Position numbers and translations under genes: made by a program
In this document: positions 1 to 7,705 of the stretch, piece by piece
Layout: each line of letters begins with the position of its first letter
Position numbering within the stretch: the stretch's first letter is position 1
The notes under the pieces: model-generated
What the model saw: only the letters and a program-made list of their open reading frames with translations
Databases searched by the model: none
Told to the model about the DNA's origin: nothing
Source of the DNA: Planctomycetaceae bacterium
GTDB taxonomy: Bacteria; Planctomycetota; Planctomycetia; Pirellulales; PALSA-1355
Reading direction: 5' to 3'
Length of the DNA: 14,183 nucleotides
Assembly (NCBI GenBank): GCA_005773095.1
Contig: SXHT01000014.1
Coordinates: forward strand, 1-14,183

Positions 1-702
1 GCCCGCGGCGATCTGGGTGTGGAAATTGACGTGGCCCGCACGCCGGTGGAGCAAAAGCGAATCATCAGCGCCTGCAACCGCCGCTATAAGCCGGTGATCG
101 TGGCCACGCAAATGCTCGACAGCATGCGCCACTCGCGCACACCCACCCGGGCGGAAGTGACCGACGTGGCCAACGCAATACTCGACGGCGCCGACGCCTG
201 CATGCTGTCCGGTGAAACGGCGATCGGGGATCACCCGGTCGAGGCCGTCCACATGATGCACCGTATTGCGCTGGCGACCGAGCCGCTGCTCAAAGGCCGG
301 CACGTGAAGCCGATGGCGGAGCAGCCGATCGAGGGTCTGCACCGCGTCACGGAAGCAGTCGTCTACGGCATGGGCCAAATCGCCGAAGCGCTCGACGCCC
401 GGCTACTTGTCGCCGCCACGCACTCGGGCGCGACTGCGCTGGCGATCTCCAAGCAGCGTCGCGATATCCCGGTCCTCGGCGTGACCGACAGCGAAATTGT
501 GTTACGTCAAATGAGCCTCTTCTGGGGCGTAACACCGATCGCCGGCGCTCCCGCGCACAATCTTGAGGAATTGATCCGCCACGTCGAAGCCTGGGGCACC
601 CGCGAGGGCAAACTCAAGAAGGGGGACCACATCGTAATCGTCAGCGCGATCAGCCTGGTCGCCAAAGGCCACAACCTTCTGGCCGTGCATGAGGTCCGCT
701 AA
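1..702 (+). CDS. pyk: Pyruvate kinase, C-terminal part (5' end outside window)
   Basis: Pyruvate kinase converts phosphoenolpyruvate and ADP to pyruvate and ATP in the last step of cytoplasmic glycolysis. The frame is open from base 1 and begins inside the family signature ARGDLGVE, so the GTG at 19 is an internal valine and not a start; roughly the first half of a normal ~470-residue enzyme is missing to the left. The 233 visible residues contain the rest of the catalytic barrel (KPVIVATQMLDSM, PTRAEVTDVANAILDGAD, MLSGETAIG) and then the C-terminal regulatory domain from about residue 115. The usual end motif (G-x-P, then G-T-T-N) is altered here to SAISLVAKGHNLL, so effector binding may differ from model enzymes. 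The TAA stop is followed at once by a hairpin repeat, and the next gene is convergent. Identification is secure; isozyme type cannot be told. Confidence 0.96.
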   Translation, partial: ARGDLGVEIDVARTPVEQKRIISACNRRYKPVIVATQMLDSMRHSRTPTRAEVTDVANAILDGADACMLSGETAIGDHPVEAVHMMHRIALATEPLLKGRHVKPMAEQPIEGLHRVTEAVVYGMGQIAEALDARLLVAATHSGATALAISKQRRDIPVLGVTDSEIVLRQMSLFWGVTPIAGAPAHNLEELIRHVEAWGTREGKLKKGDHIVIVSAISLVAKGHNLLAVHEVR

Positions 703-705
703 ACA

Positions 706-741
706 TGTCCCTCTCCTTCCGGGAGAGGGCCGGGGTGAGGG
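706..741. repeat. GC-rich hairpin of dispersed-repeat type, possible shared terminator
   Basis: A perfect 8-bp stem (CCCTCTCC at 709-716 pairs with GGAGAGGG at 722-729 around a TTCCG loop) is followed by CCGGGGTGAGGG. It starts three bases after the pyk stop and lies between convergent genes. The string CCCTCACCCCGGCCCTCTCC on the - strand is, from general knowledge, a very common intergenic repeat in many GC-rich bacteria. There is no T-tract, so a classical intrinsic terminator is not shown; a role in RNA 3'-end stabilisation or bidirectional termination is inference. Confidence 0.6.
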
Positions 742-792
742 TAATCTTCGTTCGCCGTGGCATTTTCCCTTGGCCGTAGTTGCCAACAGGCC

Positions 793-3273
793 TTAATGGC
801 TGGAGAACACGACGGGCACTTCGGTTTCCGAAATAACGGGCCATTTGCCGTCCTGCAAAGCGGTCGCGGCCAGCTTGAGCGTGCATGGACCTTTCAGACG
901 CCCATCCGACTCCGATCTGATTCGTAGCGAGCCACGATCTTGCCCTGGGGGAAGCACCAGCGGTTCCGCACGCAACAATCCGGCAATTTCCTCCGGCACG
1001 ACCAGCGATATCGTCGTCGCCACGGGCAGCATGGACGACCGTGAAATGGTCACCGGAATCTCCAGCGAATCGCCGAGATACGCGGTCGGCTCTCCTGCTT
1101 GTGATGTGAGCTTCAGCAAGCCACCTTCGATGCTCATGGTGATCCGAGCATCGCCGGCCTTCGTCAGATAACGGCAGATACCTTTCGGATCGCGCACGGC
1201 AGCCACTCCATGAACCACCATGCGTTGCGTCAAATCAGTTGCCAACCACTCGGGCATAGTACATGGGTAGAATGCATGCGTCACACCCGCTGGCACGCTT
1301 ATGATCGGGCCGCGGACTCCTTGACGATAACGGTCCTGCTGCGCCGACATCTCCAGTTGAACCTCACCGTCGAACCCATCCTTGCGCACGATCTCGATCT
1401 CCGCGGGATAGGTCGTCCCGCGATGGACGTCGCGCTGACGTTCGCGGCCGACCACCAGGACTTCAAACGGCGGCGTCATCGTTATGGTCAGCAGGATCTG
1501 AGAAATCCTTTGTTCACCGGGAGATCGCGGACAAAGATTTCCAGATGCCGCTGCCATTGCGTGGCGCGTGATCGCAGCGTTGCCGAGCGTCCCTGTTCCT
1601 CGGAACCGGATGGAGCGCGCAACCACGTCGGCGTCGGGTGCGGCATGGATCGCAACCGCCAACTCATTCTTGTCCGCGGGAATGGTCCACGCCCCCTCCT
1701 GCGTCACGCCTGCTGGCAATCCTTCTGCCGACAGCACGATCTCGCCGTTGAAGCCGCCCGTGCGCACCGCGTGAACGGTCAGATCCGCTTTACCACCCAA
1801 GGGAAGACTTATCTGCTGCGGTACGGTCAGGGAGAAGTCAGGGGCTCGACGTTGGATCTGCAAACGATATATTTCGTCTGCCGCTCCGACGCGCGTCGCC
1901 ATGCTACGCACGACGCAGGTAAACGTTCCACTCGCAGCCGCACGAAATTCAACCGCCGCGTCGGTTGTGCCGGGCAGGTCGTCGTTTTCGCAAACCAGCG
2001 CGCCGTTGGGGTCGAGTACCGAGACGCCTACATCCAGTCGTCCGCCGATCGCACGCGATTGCACCTCAACGGACCAACTCTCGTCCTTCTCAAGATTCCA
2101 TGAGTAACGTTGTTCGTCCCGATTGGGGGGCAACACGCTGGTCACGGCCCCCTGCGCCGTTACGGCCAGCGGCATGTCTGTGATCTCTAGCTGGCTGGTA
2201 TCGCGTGTGATCTCCGGAACGTCGCTCAGCGGAATCGCCACTTCGACGGCGCCGAAGGGCGTCTCCAGGGAATAAAGATGTGACAACAGCGCGGGGTCCG
2301 ACGGAAAACACACCACTTGACGGAGCGACTCCAGCACGGGCTTTCCACTGGCGACGCCCAGGCCGACAAACTCCACCTCGCCCGACGTGCCCCGTTGGCC
2401 TGCGGAAGGAAGTGTGCAGATCACGCGCGGAGCTGCGGTCACGGCGAGGCGATACACATAGGCCCGGTCGCCACGAAAATCAATATCGTGCAGGCTGATC
2501 GTATACGTTGCCCCCGCTTGTCCCGCGAACGTCACACCGCCATCAAGCCCCTGCGTATCGGCGAAGTCGGCCAGCAAGGCGCCTGTGGCGTCGCGCACCT
2601 GGAGCACACCGTTGAAGTCGGCGCCAAGTCGGCGCGCCATCAGGTCGACGGAAATCGGGCCATCCCGATCGGCGACCAGTTCGTAACGATCGACCTCGGT
2701 GAGCCGGCTCAACCGGCCAGAGACCGCGATCGGAAGGTTCGGCAGGCGTTGAGACGAATCGCGATCACGGGATTCGAGGATCTCCGGCCCGCGGCTCAGA
2801 TAAAACAGGGCGGTGGCCGAGGCCCCATTTGCATTGGCAACCTGCCACCGCAGGAGTCCTGCCGGTGCGTCTTGCGCTACCGTGAGGCGCGCCGCCACCT
2901 CGCGTGGAATCGGCCTGGCGGGCGTGTTTGTCCGCGGACCGATCCAATAGGGAGCAGGAGGCGCATGGTAGTCTCCCGGCAATCCCCTAGTTTGCAATTG
3001 CACCCGGTCGTCGTAGACGAACCACTGCATATCGGCCGTGAAGTCGAAGCCGCCCAATTGCACGTCGGTTACCTTGCCGGGTTGAATCGCCGGTGGAAAG
3101 ATGTAGCCGAGTCCGGGCGGCTTGTGAGCCCACGCGGTTGTGGCCAATCCGAGCAGGGCCACGACCGCAATCAACAGGCACGAGAAGAACTTCCGCCTGG
3201 AACGAGGCCGGGTAACGGCACGCATTTCACCCATTCCGTTCGATCGCATGACCATCAACCTCGGGGATCTCAC
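793..3273 (-). CDS. Exported PPC-domain / Ig-like protein of the DUF1501-DUF1553 module
   Basis: Large secreted protein of unknown function, 826 residues from the GTG at 3273, whose first bases overlap the DUF1501 stop as GTGA. ATGs at 3255, 3249 and 3225 are alternative starts; the one at 3225 gives the most ordinary signal peptide, while the one at 3249 has GAGG at good spacing. The signal region has SRRKFF (about 25-30), a hydrophobic stretch (31-47) and a likely cut after AWA (49/50); SRRKFF resembles a twin-arginine motif. Then come an IPT/TIG-like opening (FPPAIQPGKVTDVQLGG, 59-75) repeated near 288-304 (LPSAGQRGTSGEVEFVG), PPC-like beta domains at about 178-280 and 375-475, and three Ig-like beta segments at about 480-575, 600-710 and 725-826. 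I see no catalytic motif. Proteins of this layout commonly stand beside DUF1501 and DUF1553 genes in planctomycetes. A surface-binding or scaffold role is inference from domain type and neighbours. Confidence 0.85.
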   Translation of the reverse strand: MRSPRLMVMRSNGMGEMRAVTRPRSRRKFFSCLLIAVVALLGLATTAWAHKPPGLGYIFPPAIQPGKVTDVQLGGFDFTADMQWFVYDDRVQLQTRGLPGDYHAPPAPYWIGPRTNTPARPIPREVAARLTVAQDAPAGLLRWQVANANGASATALFYLSRGPEILESRDRDSSQRLPNLPIAVSGRLSRLTEVDRYELVADRDGPISVDLMARRLGADFNGVLQVRDATGALLADFADTQGLDGGVTFAGQAGATYTISLHDIDFRGDRAYVYRLAVTAAPRVICTLPSAGQRGTSGEVEFVGLGVASGKPVLESLRQVVCFPSDPALLSHLYSLETPFGAVEVAIPLSDVPEITRDTSQLEITDMPLAVTAQGAVTSVLPPNRDEQRYSWNLEKDESWSVEVQSRAIGGRLDVGVSVLDPNGALVCENDDLPGTTDAAVEFRAAASGTFTCVVRSMATRVGAADEIYRLQIQRRAPDFSLTVPQQISLPLGGKADLTVHAVRTGGFNGEIVLSAEGLPAGVTQEGAWTIPADKNELAVAIHAAPDADVVARSIRFRGTGTLGNAAITRHAMAAASGNLCPRSPGEQRISQILLTITMTPPFEVLVVGRERQRDVHRGTTYPAEIEIVRKDGFDGEVQLEMSAQQDRYRQGVRGPIISVPAGVTHAFYPCTMPEWLATDLTQRMVVHGVAAVRDPKGICRYLTKAGDARITMSIEGGLLKLTSQAGEPTAYLGDSLEIPVTISRSSMLPVATTISLVVPEEIAGLLRAEPLVLPPGQDRGSLRIRSESDGRLKGPCTLKLAATALQDGKWPVISETEVPVVFSSH

Positions 3274-4619
3274 GCCAGCACTTCGTCGATCAGCTTACCA
3301 CCGTTGACGATCGGCAGGGGCCGTCCCAGCGGCGTGAGATAGACCTTATCCGCGTCAACTCCCAGCAGATGAAAGACCGTGCGAAGCAGGTCTTGAATGC
3401 CATAGGGCTGTGTCATGGGACTACTGGCGGTACTGTCAGTGGCTCCGATCAAGGCGCCCCGCTTGATTCCGCCGCCTGCCAGAATCACGGTCTGGCACTG
3501 CGACCAGTGATCGCGTCCCACGTCCTTGTTGATCTGTGGTGTGCGTCCCATTTCACCCATCATGATCACGAGCGTATCATCGAGCATGCCGCGCTGATCG
3601 AGGTCGGTTACGAGGGCGCTGAACGCCCGATCCATGGGGGGCGCCAGGGTCTTCTCAAGGCTCGCGAAATTGTCAAAATGGGTATCCCAACTCCCGTGGT
3701 CGATGCCGATAAAGCGACAACCCGCCTCGACCAGCCGTCGCGCCAGCAGCGCACTTTGGCCGATCGACGTGTAGCCGTAGCGCTCGCGCATCGCAGTCGA
3801 CTCGGACTGAACATTGAATGCCTTACACGCTTGAGGCGAAGTCACCAGATCAACGGCCCGCTCGTAATACGATGTCAATGCTTGCGGTCGTCCGATGGCC
3901 TGTTGGCCGGCCCCCCGTTGTTCGATCTCGGAAAGCAACGTCACGCGTCGCGCAAATCTTTCGCTGGTAATGGAATCAGGGACGGTAAGATCGCGGACAC
4001 TAAAATCGGGCTGCGCGGGATCGCTATCGATCGTGAAGGGTGCGTACTGGGCGCCATAGAAGCCAGGTCCGCCCGGTCCCAACGCATTGGGGACCTCAAT
4101 GTAGGGGGGCACGTCCCCGTCCGATCCCAATTCGCGAGACACGATTGAGCCGATCGACGGATACAACTCGTTGAACGGAACCCCTTTGGCCTGTCCGTCG
4201 GCAAAACTCGGCGGATATCCCGTCAGCACCCAATGACGGCCCGTTTGATGGGCGTTGTCATTATGACTATGTGATCGCAGGATGGTGAACTTGTCGGCCA
4301 GGTGCGAGCAGAGAGGCAGTATTTCGCTGATCTGCGTCCCAGGAACGACCGTGGAGATGGGCTTGAACGGACCTCGAACCTCCGCAGGCGCGTCGGGTTT
4401 TAAGTCCCATAGGTCAATGTGGCTCGGTCCGCCTTCCAGCATCAAGAAGATACAAGCCTTGGCTTTTGGCGGTTTGGATGTGGCGGCGTTGGCCTGCAAT
4501 TGCAGCAGCGTCGGCAGCGTCAGTCCGCCCAACAGGCTCGTCCCGCCAACCCGAAGCATCCGTCGTCGCGTGATGCGGTCACAGAAGCGGCGGTCCGTTC
4601 CAAACACCTTGTTCCACAT
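3270..4619 (-). CDS. DUF1501 family protein with Tat signal (alkaline-phosphatase-superfamily-like)
   Basis: Member of DUF1501 (PF07394), a family related to the alkaline phosphatase/sulfatase superfamily and expanded in planctomycetes; its substrate is unknown. The 449-residue product has a twin-arginine signal (ITRRRMLRVGG at 16-26, hydrophobic to about 40, likely cut after ANA near 45), so it is probably folded in the cytoplasm and exported across the inner membrane. Candidate metal or active-site motifs are LEGGPSHIDLWD (61-72), RSHSHNDNAHQTGRHW (115-130), DHGSWDTHFDN (307-317) and GEMGRTPQINKDVGRDHW (355-372), all in family order and at normal length. It starts 9 bp after the DUF1549/DUF1553 gene, with an SD that overlaps that gene's stop, and ends in a GTGA overlap with the PPC-protein gene. 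This implies one transcript with coupled translation. Hydrolase activity is suggested by the fold family only. Confidence 0.93.
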   Translation of the reverse strand: MWNKVFGTDRRFCDRITRRRMLRVGGTSLLGGLTLPTLLQLQANAATSKPPKAKACIFLMLEGGPSHIDLWDLKPDAPAEVRGPFKPISTVVPGTQISEILPLCSHLADKFTILRSHSHNDNAHQTGRHWVLTGYPPSFADGQAKGVPFNELYPSIGSIVSRELGSDGDVPPYIEVPNALGPGGPGFYGAQYAPFTIDSDPAQPDFSVRDLTVPDSITSERFARRVTLLSEIEQRGAGQQAIGRPQALTSYYERAVDLVTSPQACKAFNVQSESTAMRERYGYTSIGQSALLARRLVEAGCRFIGIDHGSWDTHFDNFASLEKTLAPPMDRAFSALVTDLDQRGMLDDTLVIMMGEMGRTPQINKDVGRDHWSQCQTVILAGGGIKRGALIGATDSTASSPMTQPYGIQDLLRTVFHLLGVDADKVYLTPLGRPLPIVNGGKLIDEVLA

Positions 4620-4626
4620 AAGAATG

Positions 4627-4630
4627 CCTC
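4627..4630 (-). promoter_or_regulatory. Ribosome binding site of the DUF1501 gene, overlapping the upstream stop
   Basis: On the - strand the stop TGA of the DUF1549/DUF1553 gene (4631-4629) runs into GG, giving TGAGG. GAGG (4630-4627) stands seven bases before the ATG at 4619, an ideal Shine-Dalgarno distance. Terminating ribosomes are thus placed on the next start, which supports the chosen start and translational coupling. Confidence 0.7.
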
Positions 4631-7049
4631 AATGGTTGAAGACAAACTCCCTGAGGTTTAGCAGTGTCCACAGAATATCTTCGGCAGCCTCGCGACGATC
4701 GGCCGGCCTGGCAAGCGCCTGCCGCATGAGCGGGCGTTCGCCGTCCGTGGGAAATCGCGACAAAGCAGCCAGGTACAGTTCGTCAACCAGCTCGTCGGTT
4801 CCAAGATTCGAGGCTGCCAACCGTGCGGCGCGCCCGTCGCGATGTTGCACCTTGCGCACCGCTGTCGGCGAATTCATCAAGTGTAGTGCTTGGGCCATGG
4901 TCGGCTCGGCGCCGCGCTCACAAGCACAGCCGCTGCGGCCGGTAGGACGGCCGAACACCTCCAGAGAATGCGAAGGTAACCTGTTGTCCCAGATCTGGAT
5001 CGCGCGAATGCCCCGCGGCCAACCGTTGAACTCCTCGGGAACACCGGTCGCCTGAGAAATCATGTCGAGCAGCACTTCGGCGGGAACCGCCTTCCATGCC
5101 GCATGAGAATAATTCTGCAAGTCGAGCCGGTTCGAGTCGTTCACCTGGGAACTGAGTTGATAGACGTAGGAGTCGAGCAGCGTCTGGGTAAATGCTTTCA
5201 GGTCGTAGTGCAATGCGATCAGATGATCGGTCAAAGCATTCATCAACCGCTCGTTCGAAGCGGGGTTCGTGGTTCGCAAATCATCAAGAGGCTCGACCAG
5301 ACCACGTCCCATATAGTGCGCCCAAAGCCGATTCACGATCACTCTTGTGAAGAACGGATTCTCTGGACGGGTGGCCCAAGCGGCCAGTGTGCGGCAGCGG
5401 TCTGCGTGGGGCGGCAGGTCAGCCACAGCAGCACCCAGTCCCGCGGCCGGCACAGGACGGCCGGTCCTTGGATGCTTCATGTCTTCGCCGTCTTTGCCGA
5501 CGATCTTCAAGGCCCCTTGCGAAATCGGCTGGCGAACGATCCCGGTAAAGAACCCGGCCAACGCATAATAGTCCTGCTGATCCCAATGTTCGAAAGGATG
5601 GTGATGGCACTGCGCGCATTCGATGCGCACTCCGAGGAACAGCTGGCTGACCGAGCGGGCTAATTTTTCCGGATCTCCGTGCACCTGGAAGAATGCAGCC
5701 GGCGATTCGCTGAGCGTGGAGCCCTGTGCCATCAAGATTGCGCGCACGAACTCGTCGTACGGTGCATTCTGCGCGATTTGCCCGCGCACCCAGCGGGTCA
5801 TTGCCACCGCGCCCTGCGGCGTGATCGCGTCCCTGTCCACCTGCAGCAGGTCGGACCATCGCTGCGCCCAATAATCGGCGTACTCGGGGCGATTGAGCAG
5901 TTCGGCGATCACGCGGCGGCGTTTGTCCGGTGCCGGGTCAGCGAGCCAACTCCGAGCTTCGGCGGCGGTCGGAAGCGTGCCAATCGTATCGAGGAACACT
6001 CGCCGCAGAAAGGTTGCGTCGTCGGCGAGCGGGCTGGGAGCGATTCGCAGAAGCTCCAGCTTGTCCCACACGAGCGGATCAATAAAGTTCCGTTCCGGTG
6101 GACGAGCGAACGTCCCCTCATCGCGCGGACGGGTCACACGACAAATGGCCACCTGCCCGAGGTAGCGCACTAAAATCGCGGCTTCGCCGGGAACATCGGT
6201 TGCGGTCACCAGTCCGTCGCGACTCGCCGCTGCGATCGCATCGTTGTTCGATTGATATTCTCCCTCGGCCGTCACGCAGCGAGAGTGATCGCCTTGGTAT
6301 CGCGCCATCACGCGCAATTGTTGCGAGCCATGCGGACTCAGCGTCACTTCGGCGGGCTCAACGGAGATGTCCACAAGGTGTTCGACCTGCCGATCCACCG
6401 CACCTCGTTCCTGGATCCAGCGCCGCAGCAGGCGATACCACCGGGAATTGCGCTCGATTTTTAGTCCGCCGCCATGCGGCACTTGCGCCGTGGCCTTGAG
6501 CAGCAGCAGACTTTGGTCGGGCGCCGCCGGGGATACTCGACGACCGCAATCTTCCATGACGATCGCGTGAAAATCGGCGGCGGTGTCGTAGCCGAACACG
6601 CTCAGCTTGAAGCCATTTTTCCCTTCCGCCTTGCCGTGGCATCCGCCCGAATTGCAGCCGGCTTTGGAAAGTATCGGAACGACGTCTCGTTGGAAGGAGA
6701 CTGGGGGGGGTGCTGCCACGCCGCGCACTTCGACCGCCACCGTTGTCTCGTGCTTGCCAACCCGCACCCGTAGGTCCGCGTGACCATCGCTCACCGGCAC
6801 AACTTGCCCCGAGGGGGAGACCTCGACGACGCCCGCCGCCAACGTCGAGTATGCCGCTTGCCGTGTGACGTCGACCGGTATTCCCTCGTCCGACAATTCA
6901 AACACGAGCAATTGCTCGAAGGACTCTGGTGAGTCCAACCGAATAGCTTCGGGGCAAACTCGCAACGGCGATGGTTCTGTGCCCCAGGCGGCCAGCGGAA
7001 TCACGATCTCTGTTAGCAGCGCAAGTCCAATACAAATGTGCTGCCGCAT
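4629..7049 (-). CDS. DUF1549/DUF1553 protein with cytochrome-like motifs and two Big_2-like domains
   Basis: Exported planctomycete protein of unknown reaction, 806 residues. In order: Sec-type signal peptide (about 1-23, no arginine pair); an Ig-like Big_2-type segment (about 28-110); a PSCyt1-like segment with GCNSGGCHG (131-139), i.e. two cysteines separated by four residues and followed by histidine; a second Big_2-like segment (about 228-305); PSCyt2/DUF1549 (about 322-505), which holds the canonical haem-binding pattern CAQCHHHPFEHW (478-489); and PSD1/DUF1553 (about 550-790) with VIVNRLWAHYMGRGLVEP (570-587) and the family motif CACERGAEPTMAQALHLMNS (708-727). The start ATG has AGGGAG six bases upstream. 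It is the first gene of the three-gene exported module and begins 35 bp after the NYN gene stop on the same strand. The motifs suggest covalent haem and a periplasmic or surface redox role, but that is inference; the family has no settled function. Confidence 0.93.
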   Translation of the reverse strand: MRQHICIGLALLTEIVIPLAAWGTEPSPLRVCPEAIRLDSPESFEQLLVFELSDEGIPVDVTRQAAYSTLAAGVVEVSPSGQVVPVSDGHADLRVRVGKHETTVAVEVRGVAAPPPVSFQRDVVPILSKAGCNSGGCHGKAEGKNGFKLSVFGYDTAADFHAIVMEDCGRRVSPAAPDQSLLLLKATAQVPHGGGLKIERNSRWYRLLRRWIQERGAVDRQVEHLVDISVEPAEVTLSPHGSQQLRVMARYQGDHSRCVTAEGEYQSNNDAIAAASRDGLVTATDVPGEAAILVRYLGQVAICRVTRPRDEGTFARPPERNFIDPLVWDKLELLRIAPSPLADDATFLRRVFLDTIGTLPTAAEARSWLADPAPDKRRRVIAELLNRPEYADYWAQRWSDLLQVDRDAITPQGAVAMTRWVRGQIAQNAPYDEFVRAILMAQGSTLSESPAAFFQVHGDPEKLARSVSQLFLGVRIECAQCHHHPFEHWDQQDYYALAGFFTGIVRQPISQGALKIVGKDGEDMKHPRTGRPVPAAGLGAAVADLPPHADRCRTLAAWATRPENPFFTRVIVNRLWAHYMGRGLVEPLDDLRTTNPASNERLMNALTDHLIALHYDLKAFTQTLLDSYVYQLSSQVNDSNRLDLQNYSHAAWKAVPAEVLLDMISQATGVPEEFNGWPRGIRAIQIWDNRLPSHSLEVFGRPTGRSGCACERGAEPTMAQALHLMNSPTAVRKVQHRDGRAARLAASNLGTDELVDELYLAALSRFPTDGERPLMRQALARPADRREAAEDILWTLLNLREFVFNH

Positions 7050-7055
7050 CCGTCA

Positions 7056-7061
7056 CTCCCT
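7056..7061 (-). promoter_or_regulatory. Ribosome binding site of the DUF1549/DUF1553 gene
   Basis: AGGGAG on the - strand ends six bases before the ATG at 7049. It fixes that start, which also gives a clean signal peptide. It lies in the 35-bp gap behind the NYN gene; no clear promoter is visible in the gap, so transcription probably comes from within or upstream of the NYN gene. Confidence 0.65.
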
Positions 7062-7084
7062 ATCGGGGTCGGACATTTTGTGGA

Positions 7085-7696
7085 TTACAGCAAATGGTCC
7101 TCATCCAGTACATCGTCAGCATAGCCCGGCGGAAACGGATTGTCCAGCTGGTCTGCTCCGCTGGGACTTTCAACTTCGCCCCGTTCCGCTTCGGAGGCAA
7201 CTCCAAACTGGCGGAGCCAGAAGTTGATCTCCGACTCGGTCGATGGGGCGGGAGGCTTTACGTTGGGGTGCTCAGTGAGTTGCCGACTCTCAATGCGGCG
7301 ACGCACGACGCCGTGAAACCACTGCTCGCTGTCAATTGGCTTGGCTTTGCGCCGCCTGGCGGCGCGTTGCAGGCGATGATCGCTGGAGACGACTGTAAGC
7401 GTACGCGGCGAGTTGTCGGCCTGGATCAATTGCTCAATCAACTCATCGGCGCTTGGCAGGCCCGAGGCGAATTTCACCGTGATGCCACGATACGCGAGCG
7501 TGCGCGGCAGGCCTTTCGGCGCGGAATCCGAAGCGTCGAACACGACGGTGCAGCGCGACGCCTCTTTCTCGTCGAGCGATTCGGCCAAAAAGTTCATCAG
7601 CGCCTGCCGCGAACGCTGCAAGTAGCCGGACCCGCGACCGCGGCCCAGAATGCCGCTGGCGTGGAGCAGGTTGTAGCCGTCAATGAGAAGGGACAT
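7085..7696 (-). CDS. NYN (YacP-type PIN-like) ribonuclease domain protein
   Basis: Predicted cytoplasmic metal-dependent RNase of the NYN_YacP family (PF05991); the relative YacP/Rae1 of Bacillus cleaves mRNA in ribosomes, but equivalence is not shown here. From the ATG at 7696 the protein is 203 residues. The four acidic positions expected in the PIN-like active site are visible: LLIDGYNLLHASG (D6), VVFDASDS (D54), SADELIEQL (D84/E85) and VVSSDHRLQRAARR (D106). The C-terminal ~60 residues are acidic, proline-rich and poorly conserved in appearance. The frame stays open to a GTG at 7747, but that extension reads through one arm of an inverted repeat and the family normally starts directly at the MxLLIDGYN strand, so the ATG is preferred; neither start has a good Shine-Dalgarno. 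It lies between pyrC and the exported module, with no obvious functional link to either. Confidence 0.87.
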   Translation of the reverse strand: MSLLIDGYNLLHASGILGRGRGSGYLQRSRQALMNFLAESLDEKEASRCTVVFDASDSAPKGLPRTLAYRGITVKFASGLPSADELIEQLIQADNSPRTLTVVSSDHRLQRAARRRKAKPIDSEQWFHGVVRRRIESRQLTEHPNVKPPAPSTESEINFWLRQFGVASEAERGEVESPSGADQLDNPFPPGYADDVLDEDHLL

Positions 7697-7705
7697 TGAA
7701 AGAGG

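Noticed and set aside
2317..3342. 341-codon + strand frame antisense to the PPC-protein gene
   Set aside because: Arginine-, histidine- and glutamine-rich with no domain, and fully explained by GC codon bias of the real gene on the other strand.
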